From Bacteroidetes bacterium GWF2_35_48 (GTDB taxonomy: Bacteria; Bacteroidota; Bacteroidia; Bacteroidales; GWF2-35-48): a stretch of DNA of 64,000 nucleotides. The notes under the pieces are model-generated. The model was not told the DNA's origin, searched no databases, and worked only from the letters and a program-made list of their open reading frames with translations. Shown piece by piece: positions 8,219 through 18,154 of the stretch. Each line of letters begins with the position of its first letter. The first letter of the stretch is position 1. Where the stretch lies: NCBI GenBank assembly GCA_001769125.1, contig MEOG01000088.1, positions 1 through 64,000 on the forward strand, read 5' to 3'. The translations under genes were made by a program, and so were the position numbers.

Positions 8219-10286
8219 AAACTTCAACGAGGTCATAGTACATTTGCCCCTGTCTGCTATCCTTGAACATATCAGGGATGGCAGATACAGGGCGCAGGTC
8301 GAAACCTTGCGGAAACTCATTGCATCCGGTGATCAAAAGGAGTACGACAAGCAGAAAAAATCTCTGCTTGCCTTCACTCCATCCGGTTGTTTCGATGGTG
8401 GCCGCAAACTTCAATACCTTATTCAATATTCAGGTTTTATCATCCTTGATATTGACAAGCTCTCTGCCGAACAGTTGGATGTTGCTTTCAAAGTAGTAAC
8501 CGAAATTCCCTTTACGTATGCATGTTTTCGCAGTCCAAGCAACAACGGGCTGAAAGTGCTGGTGCATTGCGACAACTCCAAATTTTCGCATTATCAGGCA
8601 TACAATGAAGTAAAGGCTCACTACGAACAACTATTAAATCTGCCTGTTGACCCTTCCGGTAAAGACATCACACGCCTGTGTTTCTTTTCCTGGGACGAGG
8701 GTTTATACTTCAATAAAGAATCCGAAATTTTTAAAACGCATATTAATATGGTAGAAACCGATATTCAAAAAGTCGTTGAGCAAATCGAATCTGCACAACT
8801 CGACATTACTAATGGGTACAAGGACTGGCTCAGTATTGGCTTTGCGCTTGCCGATGCTGTGGGTGAAGCTGGTCGGAATTATTTTCACAGGGTGAGCCGT
8901 TTCAGTTCTCAATACAATGCTGCCGATTGTGATAAACAATTCGATAGTTGCCTAAAATCTAACAAATCCGGCATCACTGCAAAAACTTTTTTCTTCATAG
9001 CCAAAGATCACGGTATTGATATTTCACCAGTGAAATCAATCCCTCTGGAAACTGAGAAAAAAGAATCCGGCGAAAAAAAAGAGAAGGAAAAAGACAAAGA
9101 GAAACCGAAAAACAATCTCTTTGACATTATCGAACGCTTTTTGCTTCGCTCTTATACCTTGCGGTATAACGTGGTTACAGCAAAACTCGAAATTAAACGT
9201 ATTGGTCAGGATTGCTACGAACCTATGACCGACTATATTGAAAATTCAATATTCCGGCAGCTTCACAAATCAAATATTTATGTAAGCATGTCAAAGCTCC
9301 GTAGTATTCTTCAATCTGATTTCTGCACCCGCTACGATCCTTTTCAGGAATATTTCGACAGCCTTCCCCAATGGGATGAAACAACCGACTACATTCAGCA
9401 GCTTGCCGAAACCATCAGCACCACCGATGATGAACTGTGGCAGCGTTGTTTCAAAAAATGGATTGTGGCCGTTGTAGCTTCGCTAATCGACCCAAAGGTG
9501 GTCAATCATACCGCTATCATTTTTTCCGGTGCTCAGGGCATCGGGAAAACAACATGGATGGAAAAACTTTGTCTGGGAGTGCTTCGCCCTTACTTGTTTT
9601 CAGGCACCATCAACCCCAATAACAAGGATACGCTTATTCATCTTGCTGAATGTATGCTTATCAATATGGACGAACTTGAAAACATGAACCGTACTGAAAT
9701 TGGCACTTTGAAAGAAATCATTACCAAGTCTGCTATCCGCATTCGCAGGTCTTATGGGCATAACAACGAGAGTTTAACCCGCCGGGCTTCGTTTATGGGT
9801 TCAGTAAATACAAGCCAATTCCTGAACGATTCAACCGGCTCACGCCGCTTTCTCTGTTTCGAGGTAACCGACATTCAGTATCAGCACAGCGTTGATTTAA
9901 GCAGGGTATATGCTCAGGCAATTTCCCTTTGGAAAAGTGGTCTCCGTTTTTATTTCGACAAGGAAGAAGTCGGGCAGATTTCCGAGAACAACGAAAAGTA
10001 TCAGATTCGTACCACTGAAGAAGAACTTTTGCTTGCATGGTTCCAGCCGGTGGCTTTGTCCGAAGCAAACTGTTTTCTTTCTGCAACGCAGGTCATTTCC
10101 AAGCTGGCTGATAAATCCCGTATCACCATTTCAAACGGTTCACTTATCAGTCTGGGCAAGGCCCTCAAAAAGCATGGTTTCACCAAAACCAAAAAAGGCG
10201 GTGTCTATGTCTGGGCAGTTAAGGAGCTAACCTACGACGAAGTAGATGCCAATTCCCGAAGGGCACCAGACGAAATGCCCTTCTGA
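8199..10286 (+). CDS. VirE-N / VapE primase-helicase
   Basis: About 695 aa from the ATG at 8199, which overlaps the HTH gene; the longer frame to 8106 is out of context. Domains in order: BT4734/VirE N-terminal primase-like domain (about 10-170, with SGFIILDIDKL and FRSPSNNGLKVLV), a PriCT_2-like segment (about 185-270), a Lys/Glu-rich linker, then a VapE-type superfamily 3-like ATPase (about 370-680) with Walker A GAQGIGKTTW near 445 and LINMDELENMNRTEIGTLKEIITK after it. Such proteins initiate replication of islands and satellites. The 3' end is copied at 18.0-18.15 kb, and the gene ends in a strong terminator. Confidence 0.85.
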   Translation: MNVTVFKNFNEVIVHLPLSAILEHIRDGRYRAQVETLRKLIASGDQKEYDKQKKSLLAFTPSGCFDGGRKLQYLIQYSGFIILDIDKLSAEQLDVAFKVVTEIPFTYACFRSPSNNGLKVLVHCDNSKFSHYQAYNEVKAHYEQLLNLPVDPSGKDITRLCFFSWDEGLYFNKESEIFKTHINMVETDIQKVVEQIESAQLDITNGYKDWLSIGFALADAVGEAGRNYFHRVSRFSSQYNAADCDKQFDSCLKSNKSGITAKTFFFIAKDHGIDISPVKSIPLETEKKESGEKKEKEKDKEKPKNNLFDIIERFLLRSYTLRYNVVTAKLEIKRIGQDCYEPMTDYIENSIFRQLHKSNIYVSMSKLRSILQSDFCTRYDPFQEYFDSLPQWDETTDYIQQLAETISTTDDELWQRCFKKWIVAVVASLIDPKVVNHTAIIFSGAQGIGKTTWMEKLCLGVLRPYLFSGTINPNNKDTLIHLAECMLINMDELENMNRTEIGTLKEIITKSAIRIRRSYGHNNESLTRRASFMGSVNTSQFLNDSTGSRRFLCFEVTDIQYQHSVDLSRVYAQAISLWKSGLRFYFDKEEVGQISENNEKYQIRTTEEELLLAWFQPVALSEANCFLSATQVISKLADKSRITISNGSLISLGKALKKHGFTKTKKGGVYVWAVKELTYDEVDANSRRAPDEMPF

Positions 10287-10287
10287 A

Positions 10288-10318
10288 AAAGTCCCGCTCT
10301 GGTGCGGGATTTTTTTTT
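10288..10318 (+). terminator. Terminator of the primase gene
   Basis: The stem tcccgc/gcggga (10292-10297, 10304-10309) is followed by nine T residues. A similar terminator follows the duplicated primase tail at 18155. Confidence 0.8.
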
Positions 10319-10501
10319 GATATTTTTCATTCTGCCCTTCATTCCTGTTTCCCGTTTTTAACTTGTATTTTATTTTTCTAAAAATTATTCTGCCTATCTG
10401 TACTAATAAGGTTGAATGTCTTCCTTTTCAGTCAATATATACTCTTTATTTCGTCGAAACTATTTTTTCAGGAACCCATTGATTTACTTCGTCAGTATTC
10501 C

Positions 10502-10521
10502 TGTTACAATTTGTTACAATT
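10502..10521. promoter_or_regulatory. Tandem 10-bp repeat, likely response-regulator box
   Basis: tgttacaatt occurs twice in a row (10502-10511, 10512-10521) about 65 bp before the first gene of the efflux operon. A 10-bp period is what OmpR-family dimers bind. The operon encodes such a regulator as its sixth gene, so autoregulation is likely. The rest of 10319-10501 shows nothing clear. Confidence 0.45.
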
Positions 10522-10584
10522 CTGAAATGATTAAATCACAATAGGTATGTTTCTTTGTTGCCGGAACATTTATTAACTGAAAAA

Positions 10585-11868
10585 ATGAAGCTTTTTTTTA
10601 AAATATTTATTATTACAATTTTATTAAGCACGTACAGCAGAATAGTGTCGGGTCAGTCTGACTCCTTACCTGTTTTAGATCTTAGTACCTGTATAAAAGC
10701 AGCACTTAATTATTCACCTATACTTAAAGAAGGCTATACAAAAACCGAAATAAAAAAAAACACAATATCCCTGACAAAATCATCTCAATTGCCGTATTTA
10801 TCGTCATCCGTCTCATACAATCTCACCAATCAAAATAAACTTGATAATAATTATAATTCTGCCAGCTATGGCATTAACGCAAGTCAGGTAATCTGGCAAT
10901 TTGGCAAAAATAAGGCAATAACAGAGCAATCAAAGTATCTATATCAGGCAGAGGTTTCGAACTATACAGCCCTGCAACTCGATGTGATCGTCCAGGTAAA
11001 ACTTTTTTATTACGAATATCTGAAATATGCAAAATTACTTGAACTCGCTAAAAATAATGTGGAGCAGGCAGAATTATTTCTGAGTGCAGCTAAAGAAAAA
11101 AAAGATTTAGGAATAGGGAAAAACAGTGATATTTTGAAATCAGAATCGGATGTAGCAGATGCAAAATACATTTATAGTGTAAATGAGAATTATATCACAA
11201 AATTGAATTTTGAATTAAGGTGTCTTACAGGATTAAACATAACCGACAGAACAAAACTACAGGATGATTTATTTAAAGCTGACATTGCCTATAGTGCTAC
11301 CAACTCTGATACTTTGATTTCAATGGCTAAAAAGAATTACCCCGAATTAAAAATGATAGATGATTTGATTTTATCACAGGAAGCCTACATAAAGTCAGTA
11401 AAAGCAGATAATTACCCAAAAATAAGTGCAGGGGCAGGTTACAACTGGTATTATAATCCTCTCTTTAAAGCCAATGATTTCTGGAATGCAGGGATAACAA
11501 TATCCTGGGATATTTTTAGCGGGTATCGAAAAAAGTATCAGTTGAAAATTGAAAACCTGCAAAGCGATGCATTTACATATCAGAAAGAAAATCTGCTTTT
11601 AAATCTCAGTAAAGAAATTAACAATCAATACCTGCTCTTAAATGAAAATTTGACACTGATAGGGATCATTGAAGTGCTTCTGAAAAGCACAACTGAAAAT
11701 CTGAATATTGTTCTGGAAGAATACAAGCAGGGCGTTAGTTCAATGCTTGAATTGGCAAATGCACGCACTGAAAATTTTCGTGCAAATGAAAGATATATAA
11801 ATGCATGGTATGTATATCAGGTTTCAAAAGTTCAATTAGAAAGAACACTTGGTTTAACAAATAAATAG
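10585..11868 (+). CDS. TolC-family outer-membrane efflux channel
   Basis: About 427 aa. A signal peptide (MKLFFKIFIITILLSTYSRIVSGQ) is followed by two TolC/OEP repeats: the first with LSTCIKAALNYSPILKEGYTKTEIKKNTI and a beta segment, the second from about 225 with PELKMIDDLILSQEAYIKSVKADNYPKISAGAGYNWYYNPLF. The length and long helices fit the family. The ATG at 10585 is preferred over a TTG at 10555. It is the first gene of an operon with the membrane-fusion protein, an ABC exporter and a two-component system, with only 10 bp to the next gene. It should form the outer-membrane exit duct. Confidence 0.88.
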   Translation: MKLFFKIFIITILLSTYSRIVSGQSDSLPVLDLSTCIKAALNYSPILKEGYTKTEIKKNTISLTKSSQLPYLSSSVSYNLTNQNKLDNNYNSASYGINASQVIWQFGKNKAITEQSKYLYQAEVSNYTALQLDVIVQVKLFYYEYLKYAKLLELAKNNVEQAELFLSAAKEKKDLGIGKNSDILKSESDVADAKYIYSVNENYITKLNFELRCLTGLNITDRTKLQDDLFKADIAYSATNSDTLISMAKKNYPELKMIDDLILSQEAYIKSVKADNYPKISAGAGYNWYYNPLFKANDFWNAGITISWDIFSGYRKKYQLKIENLQSDAFTYQKENLLLNLSKEINNQYLLLNENLTLIGIIEVLLKSTTENLNIVLEEYKQGVSSMLELANARTENFRANERYINAWYVYQVSKVQLERTLGLTNK

Positions 11869-11878
11869 TTCACACAAA

Positions 11879-12913
11879 ATGAAAAAGTATTATCACATAT
11901 TTCTTTCCATCATTACAGTTTCATTTTTTGCTTCATGCAGCAGTGATATTGATAAGAAGCAGTATGACACAATGATTATAAATCAAAAAACGATAAAAAA
12001 TACAGTGGTGGCAACAGGTGTAATAAAACCACAGGTTGGTGCTGAGGTAAGAGTCGGGTCTCGTGCATCGGGCATTGTGAAAAAATTATATGTAAATGTT
12101 GGCGACAATATAAAAAAGGGCGATATGCTCGCTAAACTTGACGATACAGAACTGACAGCCCAATATAACCAGGTGCTCGCCAATCTTGAAAATGCAAAAA
12201 CTAATTTAAAATACACAAAACAAGAAAAAGAAAGACAGGAAAACCTTTTAGCTAAGGGATTCACCTCACAACAAAATTATGACCTGTCTGTGAAAAATTA
12301 CGAAATAGCACAGGCTCAGCTTGCTCAATACAATGCAAGCCTCGACTACTCAAAAATTCAACTTGATTACACCAACATAATTGCGCCTGTTAGCGGTGTG
12401 ATCGCATCAGTATCTACACAAGAGGGGGAAACTGTAACAGCCATGTTTGCTGCACCCACATTTGTTACAATTATTGATACCAGCCGGATTGAAGTTAAAG
12501 CCTATGTAGATGAAACAGATATTGGTAAAATAGTGGTAGGTCAAAAAGCCGAGTTCACTGTTGATACTTATCCAGATGTTATTTTTGAAGGTAAAGTTGT
12601 TTCAATTTATCCGAAAGCAGAAATTTTAGATAATGTAGTCAATTATGATGTTATCATTGAGATTACTGATAAAAAAGGGAAAATACTTCGCCCTGAAATG
12701 ACTACTACCGTGAATATTTTAATGGATACATTAAATAATGTTATTGCTATTCCTGAAAAAGCAATAGTCAAAGAAAACGGGGTATCTTTTGTTTTTATAC
12801 TTGAAGGGGACAAACCCGTAAAGAAAATTATTACAACAGGTACGAAGAATAACTCTCAGGTTCAGGTTTTAAGTGGTCTGAAGATAAACGATAAACTGAT
12901 TTTAAACAATTAA
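11879..12913 (+). CDS. HlyD/MacA-type periplasmic adaptor lipoprotein
   Basis: 344 aa. A lipoprotein signal (FLSIITVSFFASCSSD, lipidated Cys near 20) anchors it to the membrane. Then come a barrel-sandwich half (GSRASGIVKKLYVNVGDNIKKGDMLAKLD), a coiled-coil hairpin (about 90-145), the second sandwich half (IIAPVSGVIASVSTQEGETV) and a beta-barrel domain with a DETDIGKIVVGQKAEFTVDTYP segment. It links the MacB-type permeases to the TolC-like channel. Start ATG at 11879, 10 bp after the channel gene. Confidence 0.88.
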   Translation: MKKYYHIFLSIITVSFFASCSSDIDKKQYDTMIINQKTIKNTVVATGVIKPQVGAEVRVGSRASGIVKKLYVNVGDNIKKGDMLAKLDDTELTAQYNQVLANLENAKTNLKYTKQEKERQENLLAKGFTSQQNYDLSVKNYEIAQAQLAQYNASLDYSKIQLDYTNIIAPVSGVIASVSTQEGETVTAMFAAPTFVTIIDTSRIEVKAYVDETDIGKIVVGQKAEFTVDTYPDVIFEGKVVSIYPKAEILDNVVNYDVIIEITDKKGKILRPEMTTTVNILMDTLNNVIAIPEKAIVKENGVSFVFILEGDKPVKKIITTGTKNNSQVQVLSGLKINDKLILNN

Positions 12914-12928
12914 TAAAATTCAACTAAT

Positions 12929-13654
12929 ATGATTCAGTTAAAAAATCTTTCTAAAATTTATGGCAAAGCAAATAGCCAGCAGGTAAAAGCCCTGGATGAC
13001 GTGAGTCTTACTATAAAAAAAGGAGAATTTGTTGCCATTGTTGGTGCATCCGGTTCAGGGAAGACCACCATGATGAATATTCTTGGTATGCTCGACAGAC
13101 CCACTTCAGGCGAATATTATTTTGAAAATAAAGTAGTAAGTACGCTTTCCAATAATGAACTTGCAGCTATTCGATCTGGTAAAATCGGTTTTGTATTTCA
13201 GAAATTTCATCTCCTGCCAAAAACAACTGCAATTGAAAATGTTGAACTTCCGCTGATATATACCAATCATAAAGAAACACGCCAACTGGCGCTGTATGCA
13301 TTGGAAAAGGTTGGGTTGTCTAATAGGATAAAACACCGTAACAATGAACTTTCAAGCGGGCAACAACAAAGAGTAGCTATTGCAAGGGCATTGGTTAATA
13401 ATCCGGAAATGATTTTGGGCGATGAGCCTACCGGTAACCTTGATTCTCAAACCGGCCTTGAAATTGTTGATATTTTTCAGAAGCTTAACCAGACCGGGAA
13501 AACAGTAGTTTTAATTACACACCAACAGTTTATTGCTGAGCATGCAAACCGGATAATTCAAATTCATGATGGAAGAATTGTAAAGGATTATCAAGTAGAA
13601 AATCCAAAAAATGCTGCCAATGAATTATTGAAATCAGGTTTAATTAATATATAG
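12929..13654 (+). CDS. MacB/LolD-type ABC transporter ATPase
   Basis: 241 aa with Walker A GASGSGKTT (about 38-46), Q-loop FVFQKFHLLP, signature LSSGQQQRVAIARAL, Walker B ILGDEPTGNLDSQT and switch His in LITHQQ. The family powers MacB-type mechanotransmission exporters or lipoprotein release. Genes either side encode the adaptor and two FtsX-like permeases, so the exporter is probably a heterodimeric MacB-like pump for a peptide, antibiotic or siderophore; the substrate cannot be told. Confidence 0.9.
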   Translation: MIQLKNLSKIYGKANSQQVKALDDVSLTIKKGEFVAIVGASGSGKTTMMNILGMLDRPTSGEYYFENKVVSTLSNNELAAIRSGKIGFVFQKFHLLPKTTAIENVELPLIYTNHKETRQLALYALEKVGLSNRIKHRNNELSSGQQQRVAIARALVNNPEMILGDEPTGNLDSQTGLEIVDIFQKLNQTGKTVVLITHQQFIAEHANRIIQIHDGRIVKDYQVENPKNAANELLKSGLINI

Positions 13655-13679
13655 TCTACAAACAATAAAACATACAATC

Positions 13680-14891
13680 ATGAATAAAAAAATAGTAAAG
13701 AGTGGAGTAAAATTCCTGCTTCGTCATAAGCTGCAATCCTTTTTTATGATATTTGGCGTAATGATTGGTGTAATATTTTTATGCCTGACATTTGCTGTAG
13801 GTTCGAGTACAGAAAAACAAATCATGGATAAAATGAAAAGTTTTTTCAGCTCAAATAACATTTTTATCATGGCAGGTAAAGGAATACAAAGGGGTGGTCC
13901 AAGGTCAGAAGGTCAGGTAACAACTCTCAAACTTGATGATATGGAAGCTGTGCTTAATTCAGTGCCAGGTGTAATCAGATATGACCCCATGCAGACATTA
14001 TCCCCATGTGAAGTAATATACGGAAATGTAAATATTTCAACCACTATTCAAGGTCGTTCTGTTGAAGGTGAGGTTGTATGGAACAGGACAGTAACGTCTG
14101 GTGAATTTTTCACAAAAGAAGATATTAAAGGTGTTGCAAAAGTAGCATTAGTTGGTTCAAAGATCGTTAAACAATTGTTTGGCGAAGCAAATCCTATTGG
14201 CGAACAGGTCAGGGTTGGAAACGTACTGTTTACGGTAAAAGGTGTGCTGGAAGAAAAAGGTACTGACCCTCATGGAAATGATCTTGACATGGAAGTAATT
14301 GTACCCATAACAACGATGATGAGCAGGCTTAAAAATGTAGATTATATTACAGCAGCCAAACTTGAAGTTGATGAAACAAAGATGGCTGAAATAGCAGAAA
14401 AGATTAAGACTGTTCTAAGGGAAAGGCATTCACTGAATGCTGACGTATCGGAAGATTTTTCAGTTATGACACCCGTACAGGCACAGGAAATGATACAGAA
14501 AATGAAGAAAATATTTACACTTTATCTGCCCATGATTTCAGGTGTTATTTTGCTTTTAGGTGGTATTATTATTTCTATACTGATGCTCATATCTGTTTCA
14601 AAAAGAGTGAGTGAAATAGGCTTGCGTAAAGCAGTTGGTGCGAGTCCTAAAGATATTATGCTACAGTTTGTTTTTGAATCTGTTCTTATATCATTAATCG
14701 GGGGTATTCTCGGCTTGCTCTTAGGATTAATAGGTACGTGGGCAATTATAACTAAATTAGGATATATATTTTATGTTCCCTGGCAACCGATTGTACTTGG
14801 GGTGTTGCTCCCAGTTATAGTAGGTATTTTAGCAGGCATTATTCCGGCAAGAAAAGCTGCTAATCTTGATCCTGTAAAATCATTGGCCTGA
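13680..14891 (+). CDS. MacB-like ABC permease, first subunit
   Basis: 403 aa with four membrane segments: one at about 18-40, then a periplasmic MacB_PCD domain (about 45-270) and three C-terminal helices with the FtsX-domain pattern VSKRVSEIGLRKAVGASPKDIMLQFVFESVLISLIGGILGLLLG and IIPARKAANLDPVKSLA. A GIQRGGP stretch follows the first helix. It has no fused ATPase domain, so it works with the separate ATPase upstream and probably pairs with the next permease. Confidence 0.88.
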   Translation: MNKKIVKSGVKFLLRHKLQSFFMIFGVMIGVIFLCLTFAVGSSTEKQIMDKMKSFFSSNNIFIMAGKGIQRGGPRSEGQVTTLKLDDMEAVLNSVPGVIRYDPMQTLSPCEVIYGNVNISTTIQGRSVEGEVVWNRTVTSGEFFTKEDIKGVAKVALVGSKIVKQLFGEANPIGEQVRVGNVLFTVKGVLEEKGTDPHGNDLDMEVIVPITTMMSRLKNVDYITAAKLEVDETKMAEIAEKIKTVLRERHSLNADVSEDFSVMTPVQAQEMIQKMKKIFTLYLPMISGVILLLGGIIISILMLISVSKRVSEIGLRKAVGASPKDIMLQFVFESVLISLIGGILGLLLGLIGTWAIITKLGYIFYVPWQPIVLGVLLPVIVGILAGIIPARKAANLDPVKSLA

Positions 14892-14948
14892 GAATGCATT
14901 ATAAGTGTTTTGGTTTTTAATTATGGATAGTTTGTATCTGTGCTTTTT

Positions 14949-16175
14949 ATGAAATTTATTAAAAATATCCGGCTGTCATGGAAGGCGTTATTACTTCATA
15001 AAATCCGTACTTTTCTTGCTATAGTCATTCTTGCTATTGGTATATCAACGGTTATGGTGTTAACTTCTGTAAGCAAAGGTGCAGAAGTTAAAATTTCCGA
15101 TCAGTTTGGGATTATGGGAACAAACCTGATAATAGTTAACGCGGGAAAAATATTGAAAGTAATGGGAAGGAAGCAAAAAATCAATCAGGTAACAACACTT
15201 ACATTACAGGATGCTGAAGCTATCCTGAACGTATGTCCATCTGTTAGCAGGGTTATTCCTTCATCTGAAAAAATGGCCGGTTCGGTAAAATATGGCAATA
15301 TTTCCACTAGATCAATGCTGCAAGGTGTTACAGAGCATTACCCGGAAGTAAAAAGTTTCACTATTGCCAAAGGTCGCTTTTTTACTGATGACGAAGATAA
15401 AGAAATGAAAAGAGTAGTGGTTATCGGGAACAAAATTCAAAAGAATCTTTTTGGTAGTATCGACCCAATAGGTGAAACAATTTTTGTCGGTGTAGTACCC
15501 TTTGAAGTCGTTGGTGTTTTATCCCCTAAAGGGATAAGCCCGGAGGGTAGCGATGAAGATAATATTTTGCTGGTGCCAGTTAACACTGCTCTGAGGAGAG
15601 TGTTGAATGTTGATTTTTTAAGCAGAATTTTTGTTCAGGTAAAATCAAAAGAGGCAATGAATACAGCAGAAAATGAAATTGAAAAATTATTACGGGAGCG
15701 TCATAGACTAAACCAGTTCAATAAAAAAAACGATTTTACACTCGAAAATAAATTGAATGCCATCAAAGCAGAAAATGAATCGCTTAAATCTTTTAACTGG
15801 CTGGTTCTGTTAATAACCGGGATTACATATTTTATAGGGGGCATTGGTGTCCTTGCTGTTATGTTGCTGTCCGTTCGGGAAAGAGTTTCTGAGATAGGGC
15901 TACGTATGTCAATTGGTGCCCGTGAGCGGGATATTCTTCGTCAATTTCTTACCGAGGCAGCCATGTTGGGTTTAACTGGCGGCGCATTGGGGATATTTCT
16001 CGGGGTATTGTTATCATTAATCATTGGGCAAACAACTCAATGGGGTACAAGTTTATCAGTGCAAACAGCGCTACTTTCTATTGTTCTTTCTATTTTTATT
16101 GCTTTGTTTTTTGGTGTATATCCGGCATATAAAGCAGCTAAATTAGACCCGATACTGGCATTACAAAAAGAATAA
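14949..16175 (+). CDS. MacB-like ABC permease, second subunit
   Basis: About 408 aa with the same plan as the preceding permease: N-terminal helix, MacB_PCD periplasmic domain and three C-terminal helices with VRERVSEIGLRMSIGARERDILRQFLTEAAMLGLTGGALGIFLGVLL and VYPAYKAAKLDPILALQKE. The two permeases are diverged paralogues, so a heterodimer is likely. The ATG at 14949 (MKFIKNIRLSWKALLLHKIRT) is preferred to the GTG at 14940. Confidence 0.88.
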   Translation: MKFIKNIRLSWKALLLHKIRTFLAIVILAIGISTVMVLTSVSKGAEVKISDQFGIMGTNLIIVNAGKILKVMGRKQKINQVTTLTLQDAEAILNVCPSVSRVIPSSEKMAGSVKYGNISTRSMLQGVTEHYPEVKSFTIAKGRFFTDDEDKEMKRVVVIGNKIQKNLFGSIDPIGETIFVGVVPFEVVGVLSPKGISPEGSDEDNILLVPVNTALRRVLNVDFLSRIFVQVKSKEAMNTAENEIEKLLRERHRLNQFNKKNDFTLENKLNAIKAENESLKSFNWLVLLITGITYFIGGIGVLAVMLLSVRERVSEIGLRMSIGARERDILRQFLTEAAMLGLTGGALGIFLGVLLSLIIGQTTQWGTSLSVQTALLSIVLSIFIALFFGVYPAYKAAKLDPILALQKE

Positions 16176-16216
16176 ATTGAATACTTTTGTAAAATATGCT
16201 TTTACAGAATAAATAT

Positions 16217-16906
16217 ATGAAAAGTAAAATATTTGTTATTGATGATGATGAAAAACTAAATGACCTGCTTCAAAATTATCTGTCTAAATTCGGGTATCAT
16301 GTAGTTACATTCACGAACCCAAGAATAGGGTTGGACAAAATAAATCATGAATTGCCCGACCTGATTATCCTTGACGTAATGATGCCTGAAATGGACGGTT
16401 TCACAGCTTGTAAAGAAATTCGAAAAGCACATTCAATACCTGTTATTTTATTAACGGCAAGAGGGGATGTAACAGATCGTATTGTCGGGCTTGAATTGGG
16501 CGCTGATGACTATTTGCCAAAACCTTTTGAGCCACGTGAATTAGTGGCCAGAATACAGACAATTTTAAGAAGAACAATGCAGGGCAATTTGAAGCAAGGC
16601 GTTCTTAAATCTGGCCGCTTTGAAGTATATCCGGATATGCATATCATAAAACTCGACAATAATGAGCTCGATTTATCATCACTTGAATATGAAGCTTTAT
16701 ATTTATTTATTCGGAAAAAAGGGAGTGTACTTTCCCGGGATAATATAATGGAAAATCTTAGGGGTATTGACTGGTCTGCATTTGACCGCTCCATAGACAT
16801 TCTGGTTAGCCGGCTTCGACAAAAACTCAATGACAACCCCAAAAATCCGGTATTTATTAAAACAATCAGGAGTTCAGGTTATAAATTCTTAGACCATGAA
16901 GAATAA
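16217..16906 (+). CDS. OmpR/PhoB-family response regulator
   Basis: About 229 aa. The receiver domain has the acidic pocket VIDDDE, the phosphoacceptor D53 (LIILDVMMPEMDG), the Thr of LLTARG and the Lys of PKPF. The C-terminal winged helix (about 130-228) ends SIDILVSRLRQKLNDNPKNPVFIKTIRSSGYKFL, typical of OmpR-type DNA-binding domains. The ATG at 16217 gives the normal N-terminus. The 3' end overlaps the sensor kinase gene by 11 bp. It probably controls the efflux operon through the tandem repeat at 10502. Confidence 0.92.
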   Translation: MKSKIFVIDDDEKLNDLLQNYLSKFGYHVVTFTNPRIGLDKINHELPDLIILDVMMPEMDGFTACKEIRKAHSIPVILLTARGDVTDRIVGLELGADDYLPKPFEPRELVARIQTILRRTMQGNLKQGVLKSGRFEVYPDMHIIKLDNNELDLSSLEYEALYLFIRKKGSVLSRDNIMENLRGIDWSAFDRSIDILVSRLRQKLNDNPKNPVFIKTIRSSGYKFLDHEE

Positions 16907-17906
16907 AAAAATACATATCGGGCACTCTGTGATATTAAAACTTTCTGTTGTTATTGCAATACTGGCTGTATGTGTAATTCTGCTGGTGTATATCTTTTCC
17001 AACCTTCTGTTACCCGAACAAGCAGATATACATACAAAGCAATTTGTCCATCTGGTGCTAATGTTTCTTGTTGCCCTTATGTTTTTTATTGGCTTTATAT
17101 TTATTCATCATATCCTGAATCCGGTTAAGAAATTGATTGTGGCAGTGAATGAAATCCGCAAAGGCAATCTTGATTATAAAATTTCATTTAAGGGGAAAGA
17201 TGAATTTGGCCACCTTGCAGAAGCTTTCAATGCCATGTCTGCTGAGTTAAAAAAAATGATTCAGGCAAGGGATCAACTTTTGCTTGATGTCAGCCATGAG
17301 CTAAGAACACCCATCACGCGATCAAAGCTTGCCCTTGAAATGATGGATGATTCAAAGGGAAAAACTTCTGTTATTGAAGATTTAAAGGAAATGGAATTAA
17401 TGATTACGGATATTCTTGAAACAGCTCGTTTAAAGAACGGCCAGATTTCACTCAATGCTAAAGTGGTGAGTATTAAGGAGCTTTTTTTGAAAACACTTTC
17501 ATCATTTGAAAATCAGAAAAGCAGGATCATTGTAAATCCGGTTTCTGAAAACTTAATTATTAAAGCAGATGAGGGTAAGCTCATAATTGCACTTCGGAAT
17601 ATCATTGAAAATGCTTTAAAGTTTTCATCACCGGAAGGCCGGGAAATTGAAATCAGTGTATTTGACCATCCTGATAAAATCAATTTACAAGTTGAAGATT
17701 TCGGGCAGGGAATCCCTGAAGATAAAATCCCTTTTGTTTTTGAACCATTCTATAGGGTGGACGATTCCCGATCAAAAAAATCAGGTGGATACGGTCTTGG
17801 GCTGCACCTTTGCAAACGGATAATGGAAGCACATAGGGCTGAAATTACAATCAAAAACAAAAATGACAAAAGCGGTATTATCGTTTGTTTAAGTTTTGCA
17901 AAGTAA
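16896..17906 (+). CDS. HAMP-containing sensor histidine kinase
   Basis: 336 aa. Two membrane helices (about 12-36 and 50-72) enclose a very short periplasmic loop of some 14 residues, so sensing is likely within the membrane or by contact with the exporter. A HAMP domain follows (about 73-125), then HisKA with H134 (DVSHELRTP), and HATPase with N-box IIENALKFS, G1 VEDFGQGIP, F-box FVFEPFYR and G2 GGYGLGL. It is the last gene of the efflux operon and phosphorylates the adjacent regulator. CpxA/BaeS-like kinases with this layout report envelope stress. Confidence 0.9.
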   Translation: MKNKKIHIGHSVILKLSVVIAILAVCVILLVYIFSNLLLPEQADIHTKQFVHLVLMFLVALMFFIGFIFIHHILNPVKKLIVAVNEIRKGNLDYKISFKGKDEFGHLAEAFNAMSAELKKMIQARDQLLLDVSHELRTPITRSKLALEMMDDSKGKTSVIEDLKEMELMITDILETARLKNGQISLNAKVVSIKELFLKTLSSFENQKSRIIVNPVSENLIIKADEGKLIIALRNIIENALKFSSPEGREIEISVFDHPDKINLQVEDFGQGIPEDKIPFVFEPFYRVDDSRSKKSGGYGLGLHLCKRIMEAHRAEITIKNKNDKSGIIVCLSFAK

Positions 17907-18029
17907 GTTCGAGTATTATTTACTTGTAGGTATCATCTCTATGGTAGTAAAGTGCGGGTCATCATTTATGATAAAAACATTTTATTGTTACTTATCATGG
18001 TATTTTATTCTGCCAGGTTGTGTATAGCT

Positions 18030-18150
18030 TCAAAAAGCATGGCTTCACCAAAACCATGAAAGGTGGTGTGTATGTCTGGGCAGTTAAGGAGCTAACCTAC
18101 GACGAAGTAGATGCCAATTCCCGAAGGGCATCAGACGAAATGCCTTTCTA
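18030..18150 (+). pseudogene. Duplicated 3' end of the VapE primase gene
   Basis: About 120 bp match the last 40 codons of the primase gene ending at 10286. A 60-bp block is identical (18071-18130 and 10206-10265); the rest differs mainly at silent positions and at the stop codon (TAA here, TGA there). The upstream part is missing, so it is a fragment. Together with the intact copy it brackets the whole efflux/two-component cassette, which suggests the cassette entered by recombination between related islands. The remaining bases from 17907 show nothing else. Confidence 0.85.
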
Positions 18151-18154
18151 AAAA

